Shown here: positions 50,288 to 58,421 of the stretch, one piece after another
How positions within the stretch are numbered: the first letter of the stretch is position 1
Layout: the number at the start of each line of letters is the position of its first letter
Source: Tabrizicola_A sp965284335
GTDB lineage: Bacteria; Pseudomonadota; Alphaproteobacteria; Rhodobacterales; Rhodobacteraceae
Length of the DNA stretch: 64,000 bases
NCBI RefSeq assembly: GCF_965284335.1
Contig: NZ_OZ260076.1
Direction: 5' to 3' (one strand)
The notes under the pieces: model-generated
What the model saw: only the letters and a program-made list of their open reading frames with translations
What the model was told of the DNA's origin: nothing
The model's database searches: none
Translations under genes and position numbers: made by a program

Positions 50288-51247
50288 CTAAACCTCGACC
50301 TCTTGGCCAAGCCCGCGCGCCTTGGCCCGTGTCACGGCCAAGGCTGCCACCGCCAGATCCTGCAAGGCAACCCCGGTGCCGTCGTAAAGCGTGATCTCGC
50401 TGTCTGACTGCCGCCCCGGTGCCAGCCCGGCCAGAACCGCGCCCAAGGGGATGATCTTGTCCGCATCCAAAAGCCCCGCCGCCACCGCGTGCTGGGCCTC
50501 GCCAATGCTGACCGATTGGGCGACCTCATCGGTGTAAACCCGCGCGCGGGCAACCAGCGCGGGTTCGATTTCCTGCTTGCCCTTGGTGTCAGTGCCCATG
50601 CAGGCCAGATGGGTGCCGGGGCTGACATGGGCGGTCATAAGGCTGGCGGCAGGCGAGGAGGTGATGGTGATGATCGCATCCGCCTCAACCATGCGCGGCA
50701 GATCCACCGCCTCAAAGGGCAGGCCCAGTTCGGCGGCAATGGCGCCAAGACGGGGCAGCATCTCGGGGTGGAGGTTCCAACCGATCACCCGCTCCCACGG
50801 CCGCAGCCGCGCGGCGGCGCGCAGTTGAAACCCGGCCTGATGCCCGGCCCCCACAATGCCCAAAACCCGCGCATCGGGCCGTGCCAAACGGTCGATGGAA
50901 ATCGCCGCCGCCGCAGCGGTGCGCAGCGCGGTCAAAAGATTGCCCCCCACCATGGCCAAGGGCCGCCCGCTGTCGGGGTCAAACAAGAACACGCTGGATT
51001 GGTGGTTGATGATCCCCCGCGCGGCATTGCCGGGGAAATAGCCGCCCGCCTTGACGCCCATCTGCCCCGCGGCCCGGTCGATCCCCGATTTGAAACCATA
51101 TTGCCGCCCCTCGCCCAAGGCTTGGCGGATCACAGGGAAATTCTCGGCCTCGCCACGGGCTGCGGCGGTCAGACAGGCCATGACCGCGTCATAGGCATCT
51201 GCGGGTGTCACCAGATCGGCGATCAGGGCTTCAGGGATGATCAACAT
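50288..51247 (-). CDS. bhcD: Iminosuccinate reductase (ornithine cyclodeaminase/mu-crystallin family)
   Basis: A 319-residue enzyme of the ornithine cyclodeaminase fold. GIVGAGHQAGFQLRAAARLRP is the Rossmann dinucleotide site, and KAGGYFPGN and INHQSSVFLFDPDSGRPLAMVGGNLLTALRTAAA match the family. Place at the end of bhcABC marks it as BhcD, reducing iminosuccinate to L-aspartate with NAD(P)H and closing the beta-hydroxyaspartate cycle. ATG 51247 is preceded by AAAGG inside a copy of the TATTT repeat element; the frame open to 51445 lacks homologous sequence. Cytosolic. Confidence 0.87.
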   Translation of the reverse strand: MLIIPEALIADLVTPADAYDAVMACLTAAARGEAENFPVIRQALGEGRQYGFKSGIDRAAGQMGVKAGGYFPGNAARGIINHQSSVFLFDPDSGRPLAMVGGNLLTALRTAAAAAISIDRLARPDARVLGIVGAGHQAGFQLRAAARLRPWERVIGWNLHPEMLPRLGAIAAELGLPFEAVDLPRMVEADAIITITSSPAASLMTAHVSPGTHLACMGTDTKGKQEIEPALVARARVYTDEVAQSVSIGEAQHAVAAGLLDADKIIPLGAVLAGLAPGRQSDSEITLYDGTGVALQDLAVAALAVTRAKARGLGQEVEV

Positions 51248-51253
51248 GGATTT

Positions 51254-51277
51254 GCGCCTTTCCAAATACTCCCGCCG
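51254..51277 (-). repeat. GAGTATTT repeat element, copy 4 (bhcC-bhcD gap)
   Basis: On the minus strand the 70-base bhcC-bhcD gap contains CCGGCGGGAGTATTT followed by GGAAAGGCGC. The end of this element forms the ribosome site of bhcD. It is the most diverged copy and has a weaker hairpin. Confidence 0.5.
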
Positions 51278-51317
51278 GAGGCTGCGACATCGGCCACAGC
51301 CCCGCCGGGGCCGGTTC

Positions 51318-52481
51318 TCAATAGGCCTTGCCGCGCGCGGACACCGGCCAAACCACCTCGACCACCCCGCCACGCAGCCCGACATACCAGTCATGGATGT
51401 TGCAGGTCGGATCACAATGGCCGGGCACCAGCCGCAGCTTGTCATTGACCTTCAACACGCCCTCAGGGTCGTCGATCACCCCATGTTCATCCGAACATTT
51501 GACGTATCTCACATCCGTGCGGCCAAAGATCACGGGCAGGCCGGAATCCACCGATTGCGCCTTAAGGCCCGCATCCACAATCGCCTTGTCGGGCTTGGCA
51601 TGGCTCATCACGCTGGTCAGCAAAAACAGCGCGTTTTCCCATTCGCCTTGGTCAATCCGCTTGCCGTCCTTGTCCAGAATGCGGCCATAATCGGCATCCA
51701 TGAACGCATAGGACCCGCATTGCAATTCGTTGTAAACGCCGGAATTTCCTTCGAAATAATAAGACCCCGTCCCACCGCCGCCCACGATGTCACAGTCCAA
51801 CCCCACCGCCTTGAGCCCCGCGACAGCATCGGCCACCTGCGCCACGGCCACATCGATCTTGGCCTTGCGGTCGGCGTAAAGATCCATGTGCTGCATGGCA
51901 CCCTGATAGGCCTGAAGCCCGGCAAAGCGCAGCCCCGGTGCCGCGTCCACCGCTTTGGCAATCGCCACCACCTCGGGCGTGGTTTTCACCCCGCAGCGGC
52001 CCGCGCCACAGTCGATCTCGACCAAAACCTCGATCTGTGTGCCATGGCGCAATGCGGCGTCCGACAGATCGGCCACATTGGCCAGATCATCAACACAGCA
52101 GATCACCCGCGCCCCCAGTTTGGGGATGCGTGCCAGCCGGTCGATCTTCATCGGGTCGCGCACCTGATTGGACACCAGCACATCCTTGATGCCGCCGCGT
52201 GCGAAAACCTCGGCCTCGCTGACCTTCTGGCAACAGACCCCACAGGCCCCGCCCAGACGCTCTTGCAACAAGGCCACATCCACCGATTTGTGCATCTTGC
52301 CATGCACCCGGTGGCGCACCCCCATCCCCGCGGCAATCGCGCCCATCTTGGCGATGTTGCGCTCCAGCGCGTCCAGATCCAGCACAAGGCAGGGCGTCTG
52401 GATCTCGGCCTCGGTCATGCCGGGCAGGGCGGGAATGTCATAGCCAACCTCAAGCCCCTCGAAGGATGTCACTTTGTTCAT
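51318..52481 (-). CDS. bhcC: Beta-hydroxyaspartate aldolase (D-threonine-aldolase-like)
   Basis: A 387-residue PLP enzyme of the alanine-racemase-like barrel fold. The PLP lysine is Lys62 in VHGKMHKSVDVA, and the metal site is His355 and Asp357 in GHCDPTCNIHDW. In the cycle it condenses glycine with glyoxylate to (2R,3S)-beta-hydroxyaspartate. It starts one base after the bhcB stop. An orphan D-threonine aldolase would look similar; the four-gene context decides the call. Confidence 0.89.
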   Translation of the reverse strand: MNKVTSFEGLEVGYDIPALPGMTEAEIQTPCLVLDLDALERNIAKMGAIAAGMGVRHRVHGKMHKSVDVALLQERLGGACGVCCQKVSEAEVFARGGIKDVLVSNQVRDPMKIDRLARIPKLGARVICCVDDLANVADLSDAALRHGTQIEVLVEIDCGAGRCGVKTTPEVVAIAKAVDAAPGLRFAGLQAYQGAMQHMDLYADRKAKIDVAVAQVADAVAGLKAVGLDCDIVGGGGTGSYYFEGNSGVYNELQCGSYAFMDADYGRILDKDGKRIDQGEWENALFLLTSVMSHAKPDKAIVDAGLKAQSVDSGLPVIFGRTDVRYVKCSDEHGVIDDPEGVLKVNDKLRLVPGHCDPTCNIHDWYVGLRGGVVEVVWPVSARGKAY

Positions 52482-52482
52482 C

Positions 52483-53439
52483 TCAAACCCCTTTCATCCA
52501 CGGCAGCCGATCCAGATCGACATTGCCCCCGGTTATCACCACACCCACACGCTTGCCCTGAAACTCGGCGCGGTTCTTCAAGATCGCCGCCAAGGGCACG
52601 GCGCAGGAGGGCTCCATCACCAGCTTCATCCGCGCCCAAGTCAGGCGCATGGCGGCGATGATCTCGTCCTCTTCAGCGGTCAGAATGGCGCGCACATGCT
52701 GGCGCACGAAATGCCATGTCAGATCTTTCAAGGGCACCTTCAGCCCATCGGCCACCGTCACCGGCGCATCATCGGCAATGATATGGCCCGCCGCCAAAGA
52801 GCGCGCGGCATCATCAGCCTGCGCAGGTTCGGCGGCATAAATCGCGATCTCCGGCGCCAGATGCGACAGCGCAAGGCAAGTGCCAGAGATCAACCCGCCG
52901 CCGCCAATCGGGGCCATGATCGCCTCCAACCCCGGCACTTGTTCGATGAACTCCATCGCGCAGGTGGCCTGCCCGGCGATCACCCGCGGGTCATTATAGG
53001 GATGCACAAACTCGGCCCCCGTCTCGGCCAAAACTTGGGCAAACACCGCCTCACGGCTGGTGGTTGAGGGCTCACATTCCACCACCCGGCCACCATAGCC
53101 GCGCACGGCGTCTTTCTTGGCCTGCGGCGCGCTGTGCGGCATGACCACGGTGCAAGGAATGCCGCGCCGCCCGGCGGCATAGCTCAGACACGTGCCATGA
53201 TTGCCGCTGGAATGGGTCGCCACCCCGCGTGCGGCCTCCGCCTCGCTCAGCCCAAAGACCGCATTCGACGCCCCCCGCGCCTTGAATGCCCCGGCGCGCT
53301 GAAAATTCTCGCATTTGAAAAACAGCTCTGCCCCGATCAGATCATTCAAATAGCGCGAGGTCATCACAGGGGTTTCATGCACATGCTGCGCAATCCGCGC
53401 GCGCGCCGCCATGGCATCAGAAAATGTTGGAATCTGCAC
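52483..53439 (-). CDS. bhcB: Beta-hydroxyaspartate dehydratase (threonine-dehydratase-like)
   Basis: A 318-residue fold-type II PLP enzyme. FQRAGAFKARGASNAV holds the PLP lysine (Lys53), SSGNHGTCLSYAA binds the substrate carboxylate, and PIGGGGLISG binds the phosphate. It dehydrates beta-hydroxyaspartate to iminosuccinate. The start is GTG 53439, preceded by AGGAAGGGA; no in-frame ATG fits, and upstream codons run into the repeat element. It lies between bhcA and bhcC in one operon. Confidence 0.89.
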   Translation of the reverse strand: MQIPTFSDAMAARARIAQHVHETPVMTSRYLNDLIGAELFFKCENFQRAGAFKARGASNAVFGLSEAEAARGVATHSSGNHGTCLSYAAGRRGIPCTVVMPHSAPQAKKDAVRGYGGRVVECEPSTTSREAVFAQVLAETGAEFVHPYNDPRVIAGQATCAMEFIEQVPGLEAIMAPIGGGGLISGTCLALSHLAPEIAIYAAEPAQADDAARSLAAGHIIADDAPVTVADGLKVPLKDLTWHFVRQHVRAILTAEEDEIIAAMRLTWARMKLVMEPSCAVPLAAILKNRAEFQGKRVGVVITGGNVDLDRLPWMKGV

Positions 53440-53452
53440 GATCCATCCCTTC

Positions 53453-53502
53453 CTCTTGGCAAAAATACTCCGGGGAGCGCGAGGGGCTGGCCCCTCGCTC
53501 CC
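53453..53502 (-). repeat. GAGTATTT repeat element with hairpin, copy 3 (bhcA-bhcB gap)
   Basis: On the minus strand a 12-bp hairpin (GGGAGCG-AGGGG with CCAG loop and CCCCTC-GC-GCTCCC, 53473-53502) runs straight into CCCCGGAGTATTTTTGCC and AAGAGGAAGGG, which is the bhcB ribosome site. It fills nearly the whole 73-base bhcA-bhcB gap. The hairpin could lower or stabilise expression between the two genes. Confidence 0.65.
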
Positions 53503-53512
53503 GCAGGTTCCG

Positions 53513-54703
53513 CTACTGCGCCGCCAAGGCCATGGCCGGAACGCTGCCGCGATAAAACGCCTGCGCCGCCGCCACGCCCGAGCCCAACTCAATCGGCCAG
53601 CCCAGATCGGCCATGCACATCTCGGCGGTGGCAAGACCTGCCAGCACCATCACATCGGTCAGCATCCCCAGATGGCCGATGCGGAACACTTTGCCCGCCA
53701 CCTCGCCCAAGCCCACGCCAAAGGCGACGCCGTATTTCGAGGCGGCCAGTTGCACCAGATCGGTGCCGTTGCAGCCCTCGGGCACCACAACGGCGGTGAT
53801 GGTGTCGGAATAGAGATCCGGCGATGCGGCGCAGGGGCGCATGCCCCAAGCGGCCACGGCCCGGCGCACGCCTTCGGCCAGACGGTGATGGCGGGCATAG
53901 ACCGCCTCTAAGCCCTCATCCTCCAGCATCTCGATGCTGGCCGCCAATCCCGCAATCAGGCCAATCGGCGGGGTATAGGGAAAGCCCCCCGTGGCATTGG
54001 TGCGGATCTGGTCGGCAAAATCGAAAAAGCAGCGCGGCAGGCGGGCGGTCGCCATCGCGTCCAGCGCCTTGGGGCTGACGCCCAAGATCGCAAGGCCCGC
54101 AGGCAGCATGAAGCCCTTTTGGCTGCCCGCCACGGCAATATCGACGCCCCAGCCGTCAAAGTCGAAGGGCATCGAGGCAATCGACGACACCCCATCGACA
54201 AAAAGCATCGCCGGATGGCCCGCCGCATCCATGGCGCGGCGGATGCCTGCGATATCAGATTTCACCCCGGTCGCGGTTTCATTATGGGTGGCCAAGACCA
54301 CCTTGATCTTATGGGTGGTATCGGCGCGCAGGGCGGCTTCGATCCGCGCCAAGGGCGCGCCTTGGCCCCAAGGGGTTTCCAGAATTTCCACCGCCAGCCC
54401 GTGGCGTTGGCACATGTCGATCCAGCGGTGGGAAAACATGCCAAAGCGCGCCGCCAGAACGGTGTCACCGGGCGAAAGCGTGTTGGAAATCGCCGCTTCC
54501 CAGCCGCCCGTTCCGGTCGAGGGCAACAAAAACACCTCGCCCTTGCCCATGGACAAGACGCGTTTGACCCCCGCCACCGCCGGGTGGAACATGCGGCCAA
54601 AGGCGGGTGAGCGGTGGTCCAGCGTGGGAATATCGCAGGCTTTGCGCAGCGCCTCGGGCATATTGGTCGGGCCGGGGATGAAAACCGGGTTTTGGGCAGA
54701 CAT
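53513..54703 (-). CDS. bhcA: Aspartate-glyoxylate aminotransferase (class V)
   Basis: A 396-residue class V aminotransferase of the serine/alanine-glyoxylate type. FIPGPTNMPEALRKA begins it, STGTGGWEAAISN binds PLP phosphate, VDGVSSIASMPF has the cofactor Asp, and Lys196 in VAGSQKGFMLP forms the Schiff base. Within this cluster it transfers the amino group of aspartate to glyoxylate, giving oxaloacetate and glycine, and so feeds glycine back to BhcC. ATG 54703 follows AGGGAG. It is the first gene of the operon and faces bhcR across a 133-base operator region. Confidence 0.91.
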   Translation of the reverse strand: MSAQNPVFIPGPTNMPEALRKACDIPTLDHRSPAFGRMFHPAVAGVKRVLSMGKGEVFLLPSTGTGGWEAAISNTLSPGDTVLAARFGMFSHRWIDMCQRHGLAVEILETPWGQGAPLARIEAALRADTTHKIKVVLATHNETATGVKSDIAGIRRAMDAAGHPAMLFVDGVSSIASMPFDFDGWGVDIAVAGSQKGFMLPAGLAILGVSPKALDAMATARLPRCFFDFADQIRTNATGGFPYTPPIGLIAGLAASIEMLEDEGLEAVYARHHRLAEGVRRAVAAWGMRPCAASPDLYSDTITAVVVPEGCNGTDLVQLAASKYGVAFGVGLGEVAGKVFRIGHLGMLTDVMVLAGLATAEMCMADLGWPIELGSGVAAAQAFYRGSVPAMALAAQ

Positions 54704-54759
54704 GGGGAACTCCCTGTGATGTCAGTGCAGGTTAGGCCCATGGTCCCAAGGGCGCAATT

Positions 54760-54790
54760 TTTTCGAAAACATTTTTCACCTGCTGAAAAA
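54760..54790. promoter_or_regulatory. Operator candidates in the bhcA-bhcR intergenic region
   Basis: Two inverted repeats lie close together: the palindrome TTTTCGAAAA (54760-54769) and TTTTTCA-CCTGC-TGAAAAA (54772-54790, perfect 7-bp arms). They sit between the divergent bhcA and bhcR starts, in an AT-rich patch unlike its surroundings. They suit an IclR-family dimer or tetramer; in Paracoccus BhcR is a glyoxylate-responsive regulator of bhcABCD. Confidence 0.65.
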
Positions 54791-54836
54791 CATGATAAAG
54801 CCAAGACAAATCAAGGGACAAAGGTTTTTCACCGCC

Positions 54837-55655
54837 ATGGCTGATCTTGCGAAACCCAAAGGCCGCCCAAAGTCTTTTCACGACAAGACCGATCAGAACA
54901 CCATTCAGGCGCTGGACCGCGCGCTGGGGCTTTTGGAGATTCTGGCCGCGCATTCCGGACTGACGCTGTCGGATCTTGCGGCGAAATCCGATCAGGCGGT
55001 GGCCACGGTTTACCGCGCGCTCGTGACTTTGCAGGGGCGCGGGATGGTCGAGGTGGAAGACCCCGGCCAGCTTTGGCACATCGGGGGTGGGGCGTTTCGG
55101 GTGGGCTCGGCGTTCCTGCGCCGCACCAAGGTGATCGAACGCGCCCGCGCGCCGATGGAGGGGTTGATGCGCGACAGTGGCGAGACGGCGAACCTTGGGG
55201 TTGAGGTGGGCGATGAGGTGTTATTTCTGGCCCAAGTCGAAACCCATCAGGCCATTCGCGCCTTTTTCCCGCCCGGCACCAAGGGGCCGATGCATGTCTC
55301 GGGGATCGGAAAGGCGCTGATGGCGTGGTATGATCCGGCCAAGCTGTCGGGTCTGGTGGCACGGCGTGGCTTGCAGCGGTTCACCGAGTTTTCGCTGACG
55401 ACCTTGGGCGATTTGCAGGCCGATCTGGCCACCACCCGCGCGCGCGGCTTTGCGATTGACGATCAAGAGCGCGCACCGGGCATGCGCTGTGTGGCGGCCC
55501 CCATTTTCAACGCCTATGGCGAGCCTGTGGCGGGGCTGTCGATTTCGGGACCGGCCTTTCGCATGGCGCTGGAGGATGCGCCGCGCATCGGGGCCATGGT
55601 GCGCGCCGCCGCCGATCAGGTGACCGAGGCGACGGGCGGGATACGTCCAGTTTGA
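54837..55655 (+). CDS. bhcR: IclR-family regulator of the beta-hydroxyaspartate cycle
   Basis: A 272-residue IclR regulator. The N-terminal winged helix is IQALDRALGLLEILAAHSGLTLSDLAAKSDQAVATVYRALVTLQGRGMVE. The effector domain has MHVSGIGKALMAW and GFAIDDQERAPGMRCVAAPIF..GLSISGP, normal for the family. Glyoxylate is the expected effector by homology with Paracoccus BhcR. ATG 54837 is preferred; an upstream start at 54792 would lie beside the operator. Transcribed away from bhcABCD. Confidence 0.88.
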   Translation: MADLAKPKGRPKSFHDKTDQNTIQALDRALGLLEILAAHSGLTLSDLAAKSDQAVATVYRALVTLQGRGMVEVEDPGQLWHIGGGAFRVGSAFLRRTKVIERARAPMEGLMRDSGETANLGVEVGDEVLFLAQVETHQAIRAFFPPGTKGPMHVSGIGKALMAWYDPAKLSGLVARRGLQRFTEFSLTTLGDLQADLATTRARGFAIDDQERAPGMRCVAAPIFNAYGEPVAGLSISGPAFRMALEDAPRIGAMVRAAADQVTEATGGIRPV

Positions 55656-55727
55656 CCAAATGCTTGGGCCATGGTTGCAAGCGTGCCCCGCGCGTGATGA
55701 TCTGCGCGCGAGTCTGGGAGATCGGCG

Positions 55728-56702
55728 ATGAATGTCTTTATCAATGGCTTTGGGCGCATTGGCCGCTCGGTTCTGCGGGCTTGGGCGCTGGGGGCGGCCC
55801 CGGGCGTGCAGATCCGTGGGATCAATGACATCGCGGCAGCCGATATGTGCGCGTATCTCTTTGAATTCGACAGCGTCTTTGGCCCTTGGCATGGATCGGT
55901 TGCGCTGGAAGATGGCGCGCTGGTTGTGAATGGCCGGGCCATCCCCTTGCACCGCACGCCGGATATCTCGACGCTGGATCTGGCGGGCGTGGATGTGGTG
56001 ATGGAATGCACCGGCCGGGCCGATGCCCGCGATGTGGCGATGCGGGGGCTGAGTGCCGGGGCGCGGCGGGTGTTGGTGTCGGGGCCATCGGCGGCGGCGG
56101 ATGTCACCTTGGTTCTGGGGGCCAATGAGGCGGCCTTGGCCGATCAGCCGATCGTGTCGAATGCGTCCTGCACCACCAATGCGCTGGCACCTTTGGCGCG
56201 GCTGATCCATGAGCATTGGGGCATTGTCACCGGGTCGATGACCACGATCCATTGCTATACCGGCAGCCAGCCCACGGTGGATGCGCCTGCGGCGGATTTT
56301 TCACGCTCGCGCGCGGCGGCCTTGTCGATGGTGCCGACGACCACCAGCGCGCAGCGGTTGTTGGATACGGTCTTGCCGCAGATTGCGGGCCGGATTGAGG
56401 GGTCGGCGGTGCGGGTGCCGACGGCCTCTGTCTCGGCGGTGGATCTCGTGGTGATGACCGAGCGACCCGCGACGGTGGCGGCGGTGAATGCGGTGCTGGC
56501 GGCGGCGGGGGGGGTGATTGGGGCGACGACCAAGGCGCTTGTGTCGTCGGACCTGCGGGCGCGGCCGGAAAGCATCATCATGGCGCTGCCCGAGACGCGG
56601 GTGACGCGCGGCGGGATGCTGCGAGTCTTTGGCTGGTATGACAACGAATGGGGCTTTTCCAACCGGATGCTGGATGTCGCCCTGCGGATGGGGGCGCGGT
56701 GA
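55728..56702 (+). CDS. Glyceraldehyde-3-phosphate dehydrogenase family protein
   Basis: A 324-residue GAPDH-fold enzyme. INGFGRIGR binds NAD, SNASCTTNALAPL has the catalytic Cys148, and IHCYTGSQ has His175. FDSVFGPWHG replaces the usual YDSVHGRF, and the whole is more diverged than a housekeeping GapA, so it may be a second isoenzyme or an erythrose-4-phosphate dehydrogenase. GGGAG precedes ATG 55728. Its stop overlaps the next start (TGATG), tying it to the dimethylformamidase-like gene. Confidence 0.82.
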   Translation: MNVFINGFGRIGRSVLRAWALGAAPGVQIRGINDIAAADMCAYLFEFDSVFGPWHGSVALEDGALVVNGRAIPLHRTPDISTLDLAGVDVVMECTGRADARDVAMRGLSAGARRVLVSGPSAAADVTLVLGANEAALADQPIVSNASCTTNALAPLARLIHEHWGIVTGSMTTIHCYTGSQPTVDAPAADFSRSRAAALSMVPTTTSAQRLLDTVLPQIAGRIEGSAVRVPTASVSAVDLVVMTERPATVAAVNAVLAAAGGVIGATTKALVSSDLRARPESIIMALPETRVTRGGMLRVFGWYDNEWGFSNRMLDVALRMGAR

Positions 56703-58285
56703 TGGCGCTGCAGGGGTTTTTCACCGCTGGCCCCTATGATGACGGCGATCCGGTGACGGGGCATTACTATGAGGTGGCGTCAAACGACCCCACCCGCGCG
56801 CAGGTTTGGGGCTATACGGGGGCCTTGTCTTATGCGCCGGGGGATCGGCTGCGCCTGCACGCCATGTCCAGCGCGCCAAAGGCGCGGCTGGTGATTGCCC
56901 GTGACGGGGTGGCGGCGGAAACTGTGCTGGAGACCACGATTGCCACAAGTTTTGCCCCGACGCCGGCTGATTGTTCGGTCAGGGGCTGTGATTGGCCTCT
57001 GGCCTTTGAGATGGAGATTCCGAACGATTGGCAAAGCGGGGTTTATACCGTCACGCTGACCATTCCGGGCCATCAGTCGCAGCATATGTTTGTGCTGCGT
57101 GCCGCCCAGCCCAAGGCACGGATTGCCATGGTTTTGGCCACCGGCACATGGTGCGCTTATAATGACTGGGGCGGGTCGAACCATTATCAGGGGCTGACCG
57201 GGCCAGAGGGGGGGGATTTTGCCCCCCATGTCAGCCTGTTGCGCCCCTGGGCCACGGGGTTTGTGGCCTGGCCTGCCGACGCGCCGCGTATTCCGCATGC
57301 CTCGCCCCTGCTGTCAAAGCCGCGCTATCCGCATATGGACTATGCCCGTGCCAAGGGGATTTCGAAGAAATACGCCTCCTCCGGCTGGGCGGCGTTTGAG
57401 CGGCCCTTTGCGCTCTGGTGTGAGGCGCAGGCGATTGCGCTTGATTACCTCACCCAGCACGATTTGCACCGCGACCCTGCGGCGCTGGCGGGCTATGGCC
57501 GGGCTCTGATCGTGGGCCATGATGAATATTGGTCATGGGAGATGCGCGATACGGTCGATGCCTGGGTTGAGGCCGGCGGGGAATTGGCGCGGTTTGGCGG
57601 CAATTTCTTTTGGCAGACGCGGTTGTCGGCAGATTTGTTGACCCAGACCTGTTTCAAAACCACCGCCGAGGTGGCCGACCCGATGGCGGGGACGAACCGG
57701 CTGACCAGCTATTGGGACCACCCGCAGGTGGGCCGTCCGGCCGTGGCGACCATGGGGCTGACGGGCAGCATGGGCGTCTATGCCGGGTGGAGCCGCTGTG
57801 CCGCCCATGGGTCGGGCGGGTTTACGGTGTATCGGCCCGATCATTGGGTGATGGCGGGCACGGGGCTGGGCTATGGCGATGTCTTGGGGGCGGCGTCAAA
57901 CATCTTTGCCTATGAGGTGGACGGGATTGATTACACCATGACCCATGGCCTGCCCTTTGCGGCTGAGGGCACGGGGTTGCAGGGGGAGTTGACGATTGTG
58001 GGCCTCTCGCCTGCCACCACGGCATCCTATTCCACCGGGCCGCAGGATCGTGATGCGTTTATCGGGATGGGCGATGCCGAGGATGTGGCTCTGCGGATCT
58101 ATGGCCGGGTGGATGCCGAGACATTGGGCATGGCGAGCCGGGGCAATGGCTGTATGGCGGTGTATTGGCGCGGGCGGGGGGCGGTGTTCAACGCCGCATC
58201 CTGCGAATGGGTCGCCGGGTTGATTGCGCGCGAGCGTCCGGTGGAGCAGGTGACGCGCAACGTGCTGACGGGGGTTTGGGGGTAG
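56702..58285 (+). CDS. N,N-dimethylformamidase large (beta) subunit-like protein
   Basis: A 527-residue protein resembling the large subunit of N,N-dimethylformamidase. Residues 1-150 are a beta domain (VTGHYYEVASNDPTRAQVWGYTG). The core has NDWGGSNHYQ, GRALIVGHDEYWSWEMRDTVDAWVEAGG and FGGNFFWQTR, like the glutamine-amidotransferase-like fold of that enzyme. Known DMFase needs a small subunit; no such gene is adjacent. Start ATG 56702 overlaps the GAPDH stop. The substrate is probably another amide or is unknown, so I do not assign DMFase activity. Confidence 0.72.
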   Translation: MALQGFFTAGPYDDGDPVTGHYYEVASNDPTRAQVWGYTGALSYAPGDRLRLHAMSSAPKARLVIARDGVAAETVLETTIATSFAPTPADCSVRGCDWPLAFEMEIPNDWQSGVYTVTLTIPGHQSQHMFVLRAAQPKARIAMVLATGTWCAYNDWGGSNHYQGLTGPEGGDFAPHVSLLRPWATGFVAWPADAPRIPHASPLLSKPRYPHMDYARAKGISKKYASSGWAAFERPFALWCEAQAIALDYLTQHDLHRDPAALAGYGRALIVGHDEYWSWEMRDTVDAWVEAGGELARFGGNFFWQTRLSADLLTQTCFKTTAEVADPMAGTNRLTSYWDHPQVGRPAVATMGLTGSMGVYAGWSRCAAHGSGGFTVYRPDHWVMAGTGLGYGDVLGAASNIFAYEVDGIDYTMTHGLPFAAEGTGLQGELTIVGLSPATTASYSTGPQDRDAFIGMGDAEDVALRIYGRVDAETLGMASRGNGCMAVYWRGRGAVFNAASCEWVAGLIARERPVEQVTRNVLTGVWG

Positions 58286-58330
58286 GGCAGCTGTGCCGCG
58301 CGAAGCGGTGTGTCTGGGGCGGGCGGGGGA

Positions 58331-58402
58331 GGGGGGGCTGTCGGCCCCCCTCTGGCCTGCGGCCATTCACCCCCCCGAGGGTATTTCAGCCAAGATGAAA
58401 TG
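58331..58402 (+). repeat. Hairpin plus CCCCCCGAGGGTATTT element, copy 2
   Basis: GGGGGGC/GCCCCCC with loop TGTCG (58331-58351) and GGCC-TGC-GGCC (58354-58364) precede CCCCCCGAGGGTATTT and CAGCCAAGATGAAATGG. The GGGGGGCTGTC half is the same as in copy 1. It lies between convergent genes, again as in copy 1. Confidence 0.7.
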
Positions 58403-58421
58403 GCGGGTTTTAAGGGGACGA

